Shown: piece by piece, positions 5,362 through 12,961 of the stretch | How the letters are laid out: each line of letters starts with the position of its first letter | Position numbering within the stretch: position 1 is the first letter of the stretch | DNA from: an uncultured Alphaproteobacteria bacterium | GTDB taxonomy: Bacteria > Pseudomonadota > Alphaproteobacteria > Rs-D84 | Length of the DNA: 13,480 nt | NCBI GenBank assembly: GCA_904502245.1 | Contig: CAJGDN010000023.1 | Coordinates: forward strand, 1-13,480 | Direction: 5' to 3' | Program-made: the position numbers and the translations under genes | The notes under the pieces: model-generated | What the model was told of the DNA's origin: nothing | Databases searched by the model: none | Seen by the model: the letters and a program-made list of their open reading frames with translations, nothing else

Positions 5362-6630
5362 TTACTGATTCATCGAACTGAAAAAGTCCGAATTTGTTTT
5401 CGTCAGACGTAATTTATCCAACAGGAATTCCATCGCTTCTAGCGTGCCCATAGGATTAATTATGCGACGCAGAACATACATCTTGGACAATATGTCTTTG
5501 CCAACCAACAGGTCTTCTTTGCGCGTACCTGATTTTGTGATGTCAATCGCCGGATATACACGTTTGTCTGACAACTTTCTGTCCAGGATAATTTCGCTGT
5601 TACCTGTACCTTTGAATTCTTCAAAGATAACTTCGTCCATCTTGGAACCGGTATCAACCAACGCCGTCGCAATAATCGTCAGCGAACCACCACCTTCGAT
5701 ATTACGCGCAGCACCAAAGAAACGTTTTGGACGTTGCAATGCATACGCGTCAACACCACCGGTTAAAACCTTGCCGCTGGATGGAACACATGTATTATAT
5801 GCACGACCCAAACGCGTAATAGAATCCAACAAAATGACGACATCTTGTCCGGCCTCTACCAGACGTTTTGCCTTTTCAATAACCATTTCTGCAACCTGGA
5901 TATGGCGCGCGGCAGGTTCATCAAATGTTGACGATATAACTTCGCCCTTAACACTGCGTTGCATATCAGTTACTTCTTCGGGACGTTCGTCAATCAGCAA
6001 AACAATCAGTTTTACATCTGGGTAATTTGTCGCAATCGAATGCGCAATGTTCTGCAACATTACCGTCTTACCGGTACGTGGTGGCGCAACAATCAATGAT
6101 CGCTGGCCTTTGCCTGTCGGAGAAATCAAATCAATTACACGCGCTGATAAATTACGACCTTTGTCCTTGTCATCAGGCACTTCCATTTTCAACTGTTCAT
6201 CTGGATACAATGGGGTCATATCATCAAACGATACACGATGTTTCAACTTTTCCGGATTATCACCGTTTACGCGCTCAATCGTTTCCAGCGCAAAATAACG
6301 TTCTGTCTCCGCAGCAGGGGCCTGAATCTGCCCTTCGACATAATCACCAGTTTTTAAACCATATTTTTTAATCAGATTTGGCGATACATACAAATCATCT
6401 GGACCTGCCAGGTAATTTGATTCGGGTGCACGCAAAAAACCAAAACCATCTTGCATGCGTTCCAAAACACCGTCACCAATTAATGTAACCTTGTTGTCCG
6501 CAGCAAATACACGCATTACAGCAAAACGTAATTGCTGAACATTTAACTGTGATGGATTTTCAATCCCCATGTCTTCTGCCATTTTCAGCAGTTGCTGGGG
6601 CGACTTTGCCTTTAATTCATTAATATGCAT
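5362..6630 (-). CDS. rho: Transcription termination factor Rho
   Basis: A 422-residue homohexameric RNA-dependent ATPase that ends transcription at Rho-dependent sites; E. coli Rho has 419. Order of domains: N-terminal helical domain (MHINELKAKSPQQLLKMAED), cold-shock-like RNA-binding domain with DGVLERMQDGFGFLR and YLAGPDDLYVSP (about 53-94), then the RecA-type motor with Walker A APPRTGKT (182-189), Walker B ending LLIDERPEE (Asp214), the Q-loop region GGVDAYALQRPKRFFGAARN and the R-loop EEFKGTGNSEI. No insertion domain is present. The start at 6630 has AAAGGA upstream at suitable spacing. It has its own promoter (6689-6717), a leader of about 50 nt with a hairpin, and a strong intrinsic terminator. 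It lies 124 nt behind priA. Confidence 0.98.
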   Translation of the reverse strand: MHINELKAKSPQQLLKMAEDMGIENPSQLNVQQLRFAVMRVFAADNKVTLIGDGVLERMQDGFGFLRAPESNYLAGPDDLYVSPNLIKKYGLKTGDYVEGQIQAPAAETERYFALETIERVNGDNPEKLKHRVSFDDMTPLYPDEQLKMEVPDDKDKGRNLSARVIDLISPTGKGQRSLIVAPPRTGKTVMLQNIAHSIATNYPDVKLIVLLIDERPEEVTDMQRSVKGEVISSTFDEPAARHIQVAEMVIEKAKRLVEAGQDVVILLDSITRLGRAYNTCVPSSGKVLTGGVDAYALQRPKRFFGAARNIEGGGSLTIIATALVDTGSKMDEVIFEEFKGTGNSEIILDRKLSDKRVYPAIDITKSGTRKEDLLVGKDILSKMYVLRRIINPMGTLEAMEFLLDKLRLTKTNSDFFSSMNQ

Positions 6631-6656
6631 TAATTTTTCCTTTTGTGGGGATGTTT

Positions 6657-6672
6657 GGCACGGAATTGTGCC
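6657..6672 (-). promoter_or_regulatory. Hairpin in the rho mRNA leader
   Basis: GGCAC (6668-6672 on the minus strand) can pair with GTGCC (6657-6661) across AATTCC; an alternative pairing CACGG/CCGTG uses overlapping bases. It lies between the predicted start site and the ribosome site. rho is autoregulated through its leader in E. coli, but no such role is shown here. Confidence 0.35.
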
Positions 6673-6688
6673 GTGTTAGATATTAGCT

Positions 6689-6717
6689 ATCATATAACAA
6701 ATTGACAAAAAAGTCAA
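6689..6717 (-). promoter_or_regulatory. Promoter of rho
   Basis: On the minus strand TTGACT (6712-6717), exactly 17 bases, then TATGAT (6689-6694); start site predicted near 6682. The -35 box is part of a small inverted repeat TTGAC-6-GTCAA. Confidence 0.7.
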
Positions 6718-6754
6718 GTTTTTTATTATCTGTCACGTCTGGAATGTTTTCAGG

Positions 6755-8953
6755 TCACATAAAGTTTATCGGATTAACATCAATTTTTATACGAATGTTG
6801 GCCGGCATTTTTACCTTGCCCAGCCAATGCGACACAATCGGTTGCAAATTTGCAGTTGCGCCACCTGCAATCAAAAATCGCATGCGGTACCAATTGCGTA
6901 TCTGATAAATCTGGGCTGTGATTGGCCCCATGATTTTCGCACCATTTAAAATTGGCGCACAGGATGATAAATCCGCACAAAATCGTTGCAGAACTGTTTC
7001 CTTTTCCCCTTCGACAATAATTGCAATCAACTGACCATATGGTGGCATTTGCGCCATGCGACGCCCCGCCATGTCGGTTGCCATAAATGTGTCGCGATCA
7101 CAATTGCATATCGCCGTCAGCACGGGGTGTTCTGGCTGATATGTTTGCATCAACACACGACCAGGATGTTCACCACGACCGGCACGACCCGCAACCTGGA
7201 ACAGTTGCTGAAACGTGTGTTCTGCCGCACGAAAATCTGTACCAAACAAGCCCATATCGGCATCAACCACCCCAACCAGGGTCAGGTTTGGAAAATGGTG
7301 TCCTTTGGCCAATATTTGCGTGCCGATAACAATGTCTATTTCCCCGGATTCCATCTTATCAACCAGACGTTCCAACGATTGGCGCGATGTGATAACATCA
7401 CTGGACACCAGGGCGGTACGAGCGGCTGGAAAACGAGCATTAACTTCTTCTTGGATTTTTTCTAACCCCACACCACGCATTGAAACATCAGCGCCACAAT
7501 CAGGGCACGCTTTATTTAATGGCGCAGTACGACCACACATATGACACAACAGTTTTCCAACACGCTTGTGATAGGTCATACCGACACTGCAATCGGGACA
7601 TGTGGCCGTCCATCCACATTTTTTACACTGAACAATTGGCGCAAATCCACGACGATTTATAAACAGCATTGCCTGGTGCCCAGAACGCAATGTTTCGTCT
7701 ATTGCATCGCACAATGGCGCAGACAAAAACCCAGTTTGTTCCGTTTCATTTACAGTATATGTTTCAGGACGATTTTCACGTAAATCAATTGTGTTTATCT
7801 GTGGCAATTGCGCACCACCAAATCGCGAATTCAGGCGCAGGCGCGTATATTTCCCAGAACTCACATTTTCCAACGTTTCTGCCGCAGGGGTGGCCGATGC
7901 CAAGACAATGGGGAAACCGGCAATCTTGGCACGCAAAATCGCCATGTCGCGCGCATGATAGTTGCCCATATCTTCCTGTTTATATGATGAGTCATGTTCT
8001 TCATCAATTACGATTAAACCCAAATCCATCCATGGCAAAAACAGCGCACTGCGCGTACCAACAACCAATCTGATTTTACCTTTTAGCACGCCACGCCATA
8101 TTTCACGACGACGGGCGGCGGTCAAATTACTGTGCCAGATTACAGGTGGCGCACCAAATCGTTTGGCAAAACGTGACATAAACTGGGCCGTCAGGGCAAT
8201 TTCAGGCATCATTAATAATACAGACCTGCCATTCTGATACGCGCGCCAGGCAGAATCAAAATATACCTGGGTCTTGCCACTGCCAGTGATTCCATCCAAT
8301 AAATGCACAGAAAAACCACCGTTTGAAATTGCGTCACCAATTTGATTTGCGGCAATTTGTTGGTCATTATTTAATATTACATTGCCAGAATCTTTATAGT
8401 CATAACAAAAATCTTCATGTGACCGTTCACGCATAGATGTTGGCAACAACGTACCGTTTTTTATCATTGTACGCACAACCGCAGACGATACGCGCGCGAT
8501 ATTCTGAATATCGGATACAGTCATCGGTTCGTTATCATTTGATGAAAACGCGTCCATAACTGCAATTCGATTATCTGTCATGCGCACATCTGATTCAAAA
8601 TTAAATGCGTACATTTGCTCCATCCGTGGCGCAGAAAAAGCATCAGATACATTTACAATTAAACGCAAAATCATACCCAATGGAATTAATGTCCATTCTG
8701 ACATCTTCTTTATCCATTGCATATCAGATACATTTAATTTTGCATTATAAATTTCAGATACATCGCGTATTTTTTCGGAGGGTAAATTACTGTCGCCCAA
8801 TCCCCATATAATCCCAACACATGGGCGATTCATAACGCGAACGGACACAAACGTGCCAATATCCGCCGGCGCGGTCAGGCGATAATCATAACCACTGTTT
8901 GGAATATTTGATATTAAGACTTTGACAATTGTGCCAGAATTAAACATACCCAT
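6755..8953 (-). CDS. priA: Primosomal protein N' (replication restart helicase PriA)
   Basis: PriA binds abandoned replication forks, unwinds the lagging strand with 3'-5' polarity and reloads the replisome. The 732 residues match the E. coli length. The N-terminal 3'-end-binding domain (about 5-100) is followed by a winged-helix stretch, then the helicase core: Walker A GITGSGKT (221-228), DEEH box (317-320), SATP (343-346) and a C-terminal lobe with GTQILAKGHHFPNLTLV and QVAGRAGRGEHPG. Between the lobes, eight Cys (443, 446, 452, 455, 470, 473, 483, 486) form the two zinc sites. The C-terminal domain is complete. Two in-frame ATGs at 8953 and 8947 are both possible starts; no good Shine-Dalgarno favours either. 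It is divergent from the APH-like gene, sharing a 67-nt promoter region. Confidence 0.97.
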   Translation of the reverse strand: MGMFNSGTIVKVLISNIPNSGYDYRLTAPADIGTFVSVRVMNRPCVGIIWGLGDSNLPSEKIRDVSEIYNAKLNVSDMQWIKKMSEWTLIPLGMILRLIVNVSDAFSAPRMEQMYAFNFESDVRMTDNRIAVMDAFSSNDNEPMTVSDIQNIARVSSAVVRTMIKNGTLLPTSMRERSHEDFCYDYKDSGNVILNNDQQIAANQIGDAISNGGFSVHLLDGITGSGKTQVYFDSAWRAYQNGRSVLLMMPEIALTAQFMSRFAKRFGAPPVIWHSNLTAARRREIWRGVLKGKIRLVVGTRSALFLPWMDLGLIVIDEEHDSSYKQEDMGNYHARDMAILRAKIAGFPIVLASATPAAETLENVSSGKYTRLRLNSRFGGAQLPQINTIDLRENRPETYTVNETEQTGFLSAPLCDAIDETLRSGHQAMLFINRRGFAPIVQCKKCGWTATCPDCSVGMTYHKRVGKLLCHMCGRTAPLNKACPDCGADVSMRGVGLEKIQEEVNARFPAARTALVSSDVITSRQSLERLVDKMESGEIDIVIGTQILAKGHHFPNLTLVGVVDADMGLFGTDFRAAEHTFQQLFQVAGRAGRGEHPGRVLMQTYQPEHPVLTAICNCDRDTFMATDMAGRRMAQMPPYGQLIAIIVEGEKETVLQRFCADLSSCAPILNGAKIMGPITAQIYQIRNWYRMRFLIAGGATANLQPIVSHWLGKVKMPANIRIKIDVNPINFM

Positions 8954-8960
8954 AAAGTAC

Positions 8961-9007
8961 TTGTTTTTTTCTTAAAATTCAATACCATTTATACATGTAT
9001 TTATCAA
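8961..9007. promoter_or_regulatory. Divergent promoter region of priA and the APH-like kinase gene
   Basis: Minus strand: TTGATA (9002-9007), 17-base spacer, TATTGA (8979-8984), pointing to priA. Plus strand: TTGTTT (8961-8966), 16-base spacer, TACCAT (8983-8988), pointing to the kinase gene. The two overlap, so polymerases would compete. A perfect palindrome ATACATGTAT lies at 8991-9000 between them. The boxes are imperfect. Confidence 0.35.
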
Positions 9008-9020
9008 AAGGCATATTTTA

Positions 9021-9740
9021 ATGTGGCGTTTATATTTTGAAATTTGTGATTTCTTGGCAGGGTTTATACCAAATAAAAAACTGCGTGAAAAAATTAGACG
9101 CGAAGATCTGTACGATTATCGTAAAAAATATAATGCATTGCGTTGCGCGCTGAGCCACGCTGAATTTAAACATGTACGCGTTATCAAAGGCGGGTGGAAT
9201 ATTGGGTTTATTGTTGATAATAAGTATGTCTGCAAAATCCGCAAGCATTATGACCGTGAAATTCCAACAAAAAAAATTATGCGCGAAAAACGTATCACAG
9301 ATGCTTTTGGCAAAATTGTGCCACTGGAAATACTGAAAATAGATATTTTAAATGCCGGTGGTTATACGTTCTATAAATACAATTTTATACCAGGTAAAAA
9401 TTTGAACCGTATGCGATTAAAAACAATTATTAAGTATCGCGACAGATGGGGTAAACAATTGGCACAATTTATTCACGCAATGCATAATTATGACTCAGTC
9501 GAAATTGTAGACCTGAAATCAGGCGAAGGTGACGGATGGAACCATAATGATATTTGCAATAATATTATCGTTGACAGAAAAACAATGAAAATCGTCGGAA
9601 TTATTGACTGGGAATATGCAGGATGGGGAAAATTGGAGACCGAATTTGAAAATTGTGTACATTTTTCAAAAAAAATGCGCGATTCTGGAATCGGTAGTAT
9701 TATCTGTCGCGAGTATAAAAAGTTACAACGCAAGTCTTGA
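9021..9740 (+). CDS. APH-like phosphotransferase, probably an envelope-sugar (LPS-type) kinase
   Basis: A 239-residue protein with the aminoglycoside-phosphotransferase/choline-kinase fold. Visible elements: KGGWNIGFIVDNKYVCKIRK with the ATP-binding Lys72, helix Glu89 in IMREKRI, catalytic loop WNHNDICNNIIVD (His175, Asp177) and the metal site GIIDWEYAGWG (Asp196). The Asn of the catalytic loop lies at Asp+3/+4 rather than the usual Asp+5, a small shortening. The N-terminus, MWRLYFEICDFLAGFIPNKK followed by LREKIR, resembles the short amphipathic 'FIPNKKLRxKIR' leader found on LPS or capsule-synthesis glycosyltransferases and kinases; this suggests membrane-proximal work on an envelope sugar rather than drug resistance. 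A weak AAAAGG ribosome site lies about 10 nt before the ATG. The following gene has its own promoter. Confidence 0.85.
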   Translation: MWRLYFEICDFLAGFIPNKKLREKIRREDLYDYRKKYNALRCALSHAEFKHVRVIKGGWNIGFIVDNKYVCKIRKHYDREIPTKKIMREKRITDAFGKIVPLEILKIDILNAGGYTFYKYNFIPGKNLNRMRLKTIIKYRDRWGKQLAQFIHAMHNYDSVEIVDLKSGEGDGWNHNDICNNIIVDRKTMKIVGIIDWEYAGWGKLETEFENCVHFSKKMRDSGIGSIICREYKKLQRKS

Positions 9741-9764
9741 CAAACATATTTTTTTGACTATACT
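9737..9764 (+). promoter_or_regulatory. Promoter of the 184-aa hypothetical gene
   Basis: Perfect TTGACA (9737-9742), 16-base spacer, TATACT (9759-9764), start near 9771. The -35 box contains the TGA stop codon (9738-9740) of the upstream kinase gene. Confidence 0.75.
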
Positions 9765-9789
9765 GTTTTCGTAAAACAAGGAAAACATT

Positions 9790-10344
9790 ATGCAAGAAAA
9801 TATCAGCACAAAAAACAATAAATACGATAGCGCATCACATAAATGCTTTTGCGAATTTGTAAGATTTATATCAAATGAAGTTATTGAAAACTTTGGCGCG
9901 TCATATGAAACCCAAGCCGAAATCCGTAATACATGGCGGGACAAATACAAGTATTCTCCTGTAATGGAAAAATTCTTGATTAAAAAGGCAAAGTTGTTTA
10001 TCGCGACACTGGATTCAAAGGCTGCCAGTACTTATGATTTGAGCTTCTTGCATGCAGTAGTCCGAGAAATCACAGACTATCTGTCACGATACACAATGCG
10101 CAAGCAAATCGGTATGTTGCGCAAAGAAGCACGCGATGAATTAAAATTAGCATTATGGGATAATAATACTCATATCAACGCATTGCGGCTGCAACAGGAA
10201 AAAAATCGTTTTGCAAAAAAATCTCCAAAATATGCGATTCAAAAAAGAAAAGACGAACGCCGTGAAATGGCAAGACAGGAACGCGAAATACAACAACAGA
10301 TAAAAGCTGTCTTTATAGAATCTGCATATTATCGTAAAAAATAA
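9790..10344 (+). CDS. Hypothetical basic helical protein, 184 aa
   Basis: Not recognised. No signal peptide or membrane segment; predicted mainly helical and soluble. The N-terminal two thirds contain aromatic, mixed-charge helices (HKCFCEFVRFISNEVIENFG, KYSPVMEKFLIKKAKLF). From about residue 100 it is rich in Lys, Arg, Glu and Gln (MRKQIGMLRKEARDEL and, around 145-172, KRKDERREMARQEREIQQQ), which may form a coiled coil or a nucleic-acid-binding tail. A good promoter and AAGGA ribosome site (9778-9782, 7 nt spacing) indicate a real, independently expressed gene. It ends tail to tail with miaA, 10 nt apart, and no terminator is visible between them. Confidence 0.85.
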   Translation: MQENISTKNNKYDSASHKCFCEFVRFISNEVIENFGASYETQAEIRNTWRDKYKYSPVMEKFLIKKAKLFIATLDSKAASTYDLSFLHAVVREITDYLSRYTMRKQIGMLRKEARDELKLALWDNNTHINALRLQQEKNRFAKKSPKYAIQKRKDERREMARQEREIQQQIKAVFIESAYYRKK

Positions 10345-10354
10345 TGGTTATTTT

Positions 10355-11242
10355 TTAAATAATCACATCAATGTCTGCGTCGGTACCACCGGCGCAGTTT
10401 ATTATTATATCAGGATTATACTGGGTGCGAAACCATGTTCGCTGACGCTTGGCATACTGGTTTGTTTTGGTTATCCAGTTTTGTATGCATTCTGATTCAG
10501 AAATTTCACCACGAATAAATCTGCATAATTGGGATGCGCCAATCGCGCGATTTTCATCCCAGCCGGAATCTATAATCAATTGCGCCTCGGCCAGTGCGCC
10601 GCCAGACAACATTTCAGGTATTCGCAACGCAATCCGTTCACGCAACAGCGCAGAATCAGGGCTTATCAATACACGGCATGCATCTGGCGCAACCGCACCA
10701 GTGCGGGGCATATTTTGAAATTCTGTTATGTGGCGACCGGTTTCAAAAAACACTTCCAATGCACGGGCAACGCGCTGTGGATCAGTCGCAGAAAAATCAT
10801 GTGGCAGCATTTTTCGCGCCGCATCAATATCTGTGGCCACCAATTCGCGTGCACGTGCGCGTTTTTCATCAGACACATCTGGCATCGGCGATATTCCATT
10901 CACCAATGCATTTATGTAATATCCTGTTCCGCCAACAAATATTGGGGTGCGCCCTGCCTTAATCGCTGCATCATATTCTGCTCGCGCCATGCGTAAATAA
11001 TCTGCAACAGATATTTGTTCGGTTAACGGTAATATGGAAAACAAACGATATGGTATGCCATCTATGTTATCTGAGATTTCACGACCTGCAAATGGACTGG
11101 CCGCGATATTTTCAATTCCGCGATATATTTGAACACTGTCGCAATTTATTATTACACCGTTAATACGACGCGCCAGACGGTGGGCAAAATCTGATTTACC
11201 CGATGCTGTTGGACCAGTTATAATGTATGCGTCATGCTTCAT
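10355..11242 (-). CDS. miaA: tRNA dimethylallyltransferase MiaA
   Basis: MiaA transfers a dimethylallyl group from DMAPP to N6 of A37 in tRNAs reading UNN codons, the first step towards ms2i6A. The 295-residue protein has the P-loop GPTASGKS (10-17), the DSVQIYRG catalytic segment with Asp35 (family: DSMQVYRG), FVGGTGYYINALVNG (102-116), DPQRVARALEVFFETGR (154-170) and the C-terminal NQYAKRQRTWFR (261-272). Length is near the usual 300-315. It starts at 11242 with no Shine-Dalgarno; a perfect TATAAT lies a few bases upstream, so the leader is predicted to be about 3 nt. It is divergent from gapdh and convergent with the hypothetical gene ending at 10344. Confidence 0.97.
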   Translation of the reverse strand: MKHDAYIITGPTASGKSDFAHRLARRINGVIINCDSVQIYRGIENIAASPFAGREISDNIDGIPYRLFSILPLTEQISVADYLRMARAEYDAAIKAGRTPIFVGGTGYYINALVNGISPMPDVSDEKRARARELVATDIDAARKMLPHDFSATDPQRVARALEVFFETGRHITEFQNMPRTGAVAPDACRVLISPDSALLRERIALRIPEMLSGGALAEAQLIIDSGWDENRAIGASQLCRFIRGEISESECIQNWITKTNQYAKRQRTWFRTQYNPDIIINCAGGTDADIDVII

Positions 11243-11251
11243 TTCGCACTG

Positions 11252-11279
11252 ATTATAGTCAAGTTATCCTGAATGTAAA
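11252..11279 (-). promoter_or_regulatory. Promoter of miaA
   Basis: On the minus strand TTTACA (11274-11279), 16-base spacer, perfect TATAAT (11252-11257). Predicted start falls 3 nt before the miaA ATG, so the mRNA would be essentially leaderless. Confidence 0.65.
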
Positions 11280-11286
11280 TAAAATA

Positions 11287-11316
11287 TTGAAAAATTAAAA
11301 TTTCTGGTGCTAAGAT
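11287..11316 (+). promoter_or_regulatory. Possible gapdh promoter
   Basis: TTGAAA (11287-11292), 18-base spacer, TAAGAT (11311-11316), start near 11323, giving a leader of about 33 nt that contains AAAGGA. It is divergent from the miaA promoter without overlap. Confidence 0.5.
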
Positions 11317-11355
11317 AACTGTGTCCAATAAAATTAAAAACGAAAGGAAATGTAT

Positions 11356-12357
11356 ATGTCTAGGTTAAGAGTTGCAATTAATGGCTTTGGTCGCATCGGG
11401 CGTTTGGTATTGCGTGCGGCACTGGAAGCAAAACGTGATGATATTGAATTTGTTGCTGTGAATGATTTGGCACCAGCAGAACAGAATGCGTATTTGTTGA
11501 AATACGATTCTGTGCATGGCAACCTGCCAATGGATGTTAAATTAGAAGATGGATATATCATCGTTGGCAATCAAAAAATTAAATGCATTTCAGAACGTGA
11601 CCCAGAAAAATTGCCATGGGGCGAATTAAACATTGATGTTGTTATGGAATGCACTGGTATATTTACCGCCGCAGACAAGGCACGTGTGCACTTAGTCGCC
11701 GGCGCAAAACGTGTTTTGGTTTCTGCACCATCAGTGGGCGCAGATAAAACAATTGTATTTGGCGTTAACCAAGACACATTAACCCCAAATGATTTAATTG
11801 TTTCAAATGCATCATGCACAACAAACTGTCTGGCACCGGTGGTCAAGGTTCTGAATGACAAATTCGGTGTTGTATCTGGCTGGATGACAACTGTTCATGC
11901 ATACACAGGCGACCAGCAACTGTTGGATAAAAACCACAAAGACTTTCGTCGTGCACGCGCGGCAAACCTGTCGATGATTCCAACCAGTACGGGCGCAGCC
12001 AAGGCAATTGGTCTGGTACTGCCAGAATTGGCGGGCAAACTGGACGGCATGGCAATTCGTGTACCAACACCAGATGTTTCGGTCGTAGAATTGGTTGTTA
12101 ACCTGAACAAAGACGCAACAGTCGATGAAATCAATAACGCAATGAAAGATGCCCAGTCTGAAACATTTGGATATAACGATTTGCCTTTGGTTTCAATTGA
12201 CTTTACACACGATGCGCACAGTTCAATCTTTGATGCAGGTCAGACCAAGGTATTAGGTGAAAAGTTGGCGCACGTAACCGCATGGTATGATAACGAATGG
12301 GGTTTTTCAAACCGCATGTGTGATACCGCTGTTGCAATGGGCAAATTAATCAAATAA
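11356..12357 (+). CDS. gap: Glyceraldehyde-3-phosphate dehydrogenase, type I
   Basis: Phosphorylating GAPDH converts glyceraldehyde-3-phosphate + NAD + Pi to 1,3-bisphosphoglycerate in glycolysis (reversible). The 333-residue protein has the Rossmann motif VAINGFGRIGR, Asn36-Asp37 after the second strand (acidic residue typical of NAD specificity), the active-site SNASCTTNCLAP with Cys154, His181 in TTVHAYTGDQ, the S-loop-region ANLSMIPTSTGAAKA, and the C-terminal AWYDNEWGFSNRM. An in-frame ATG at 11350 lies only 1 nt behind the AAAGGA at 11343-11348, whereas ATG 11356 has ideal 7-nt spacing, so I chose the latter (MSRLRVAING). A strong terminator follows directly. No pgk or tkt gene is adjacent on this side. 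Confidence 0.98.
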   Translation: MSRLRVAINGFGRIGRLVLRAALEAKRDDIEFVAVNDLAPAEQNAYLLKYDSVHGNLPMDVKLEDGYIIVGNQKIKCISERDPEKLPWGELNIDVVMECTGIFTAADKARVHLVAGAKRVLVSAPSVGADKTIVFGVNQDTLTPNDLIVSNASCTTNCLAPVVKVLNDKFGVVSGWMTTVHAYTGDQQLLDKNHKDFRRARAANLSMIPTSTGAAKAIGLVLPELAGKLDGMAIRVPTPDVSVVELVVNLNKDATVDEINNAMKDAQSETFGYNDLPLVSIDFTHDAHSSIFDAGQTKVLGEKLAHVTAWYDNEWGFSNRMCDTAVAMGKLIK

Positions 12358-12362
12358 AAAAT

Positions 12363-12392
12363 ATCCCGCCAAAATGGCGGGATTTATTGTTG
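12363..12392 (+). terminator. Terminator of gapdh
   Basis: ATCCCGCC (12363-12370) pairs perfectly with GGCGGGAT (12376-12383) around a 5-base loop, followed by TTATTGTT. It lies 5 nt after the gapdh stop. Confidence 0.85.
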
Positions 12393-12398
12393 TGAAAC

Positions 12399-12430
12399 CT
12401 GGGTCCCGGTGTCAAGCACCGGGATGACAA
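12399..12430. repeat. Palindromic dispersed-type repeat (REP-like)
   Basis: CCCGGTG (12405-12411) and CACCGGG (12417-12423) form a 7-bp stem around TCAAG, with the flanks CCTGGGT and ATGACAA. This 'GGTCCCGGTGTCAAGCACC' followed by 'GGGATGACA' type of sequence is known to me as a dispersed intergenic repeat in many bacterial genomes, alphaproteobacteria included. Only one copy is in the window, so its repetitive nature here is from general knowledge. It has no T-run and is not a terminator. Confidence 0.55.
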
Positions 12431-12491
12431 ATAAGAAATTTATGGTTTCAAGGACAGATTCATGATAAAATAATGCAGAAGAGGAGTAAAT

Positions 12492-12854
12492 ATGAAAAAA
12501 CTACTTTTGATTTTACCTGTAATCGCATTGGCTGCATGTGGTCAGGATTACAACAAATACGATTCCATTTTTGAGGGTTGCGAAAGAATAGAAACGACTG
12601 AATTGCATTTGGTTTATAAATGTCCGGTAGATGAAATTACAAAAACATTCCAGCCAAACGGTAAATTTATTAGTAATGGCAATTTGAATTTGGAAGAATT
12701 GTATGCAGATACAGAACACACCTATGAAGAAGTTGCATTAAATGATACGTGTTGTTGCCATGGAAAGGATTTTACAATTCGCACAATGGTTGCAAAACCA
12801 GTTGCTGACGAAAATTGGGCTGTTATTGGATGCTATGCAGAGAGATTAAATTAG
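12492..12854 (+). CDS. Small Cys-rich lipoprotein, 120 aa
   Basis: Not recognised. MKKLLLILPVIALAAC is a textbook lipoprotein signal with lipidated Cys16; Gly-Gln at +2/+3 predicts outer-membrane sorting. The mature 105 residues carry six further Cys (30, 44, 87, 88, 89, 104), including an unusual run of three in NDTCCCHGKD, which could bind a metal or form disulfides. Predicted mostly strand-rich and acidic. The start is fixed by GAGGAG 5-6 nt upstream of the ATG at 12492. It stands alone between the dispersed repeat and a strong terminator. The upstream region has TAAAAT near 12466-12471 as a weak -10 candidate but no clear -35. Confidence 0.88.
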   Translation: MKKLLLILPVIALAACGQDYNKYDSIFEGCERIETTELHLVYKCPVDEITKTFQPNGKFISNGNLNLEELYADTEHTYEEVALNDTCCCHGKDFTIRTMVAKPVADENWAVIGCYAERLN

Positions 12855-12858
12855 TTCG

Positions 12859-12892
12859 AAAGTGGTGATTTTTCACCACTTTTTTATTTTTT
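12859..12892 (+). terminator. Terminator of the lipoprotein gene
   Basis: AAAGTGGTGA (12859-12868) and TCACCACTTT (12873-12882) form a perfect 10-bp stem with a TTTT loop, followed by TTTATTTTTT. It starts 5 nt after the TAG stop. Confidence 0.9.
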
Positions 12893-12961
12893 ACTTTCGT
12901 TAACTTTGCATATATATTAGAAAATAGACAAAAAAGCCATAAAATGAGCGATTATCTATCT

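Noticed and set aside
5444..6025. 193-aa open frame on the plus strand
   Set aside because: Antisense shadow of rho.
6701..6726. Plus-strand terminator (TTGAC-6-GTCAA followed by T run)
   Set aside because: No plus-strand gene ends here and the stem is only 5 bp; the same bases are better explained as the minus-strand rho -35 region.
6986..7465. 159-aa open frame on the plus strand
   Set aside because: Antisense to the conserved PriA helicase domain; no promoter or ribosome site.
9021..9740. Aminoglycoside resistance gene
   Set aside because: The APH fold is shared with many sugar, choline and LPS kinases; the N-terminal leader favours an envelope role and nothing marks a resistance cassette.
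10529..10996. 155-aa open frame on the plus strand
   Set aside because: Antisense shadow of miaA.
11350..11355. Upstream ATG of gapdh adding Met-Tyr
   Set aside because: It lies 1 nt behind the Shine-Dalgarno, too close for initiation; the ATG at 11356 has ideal spacing.
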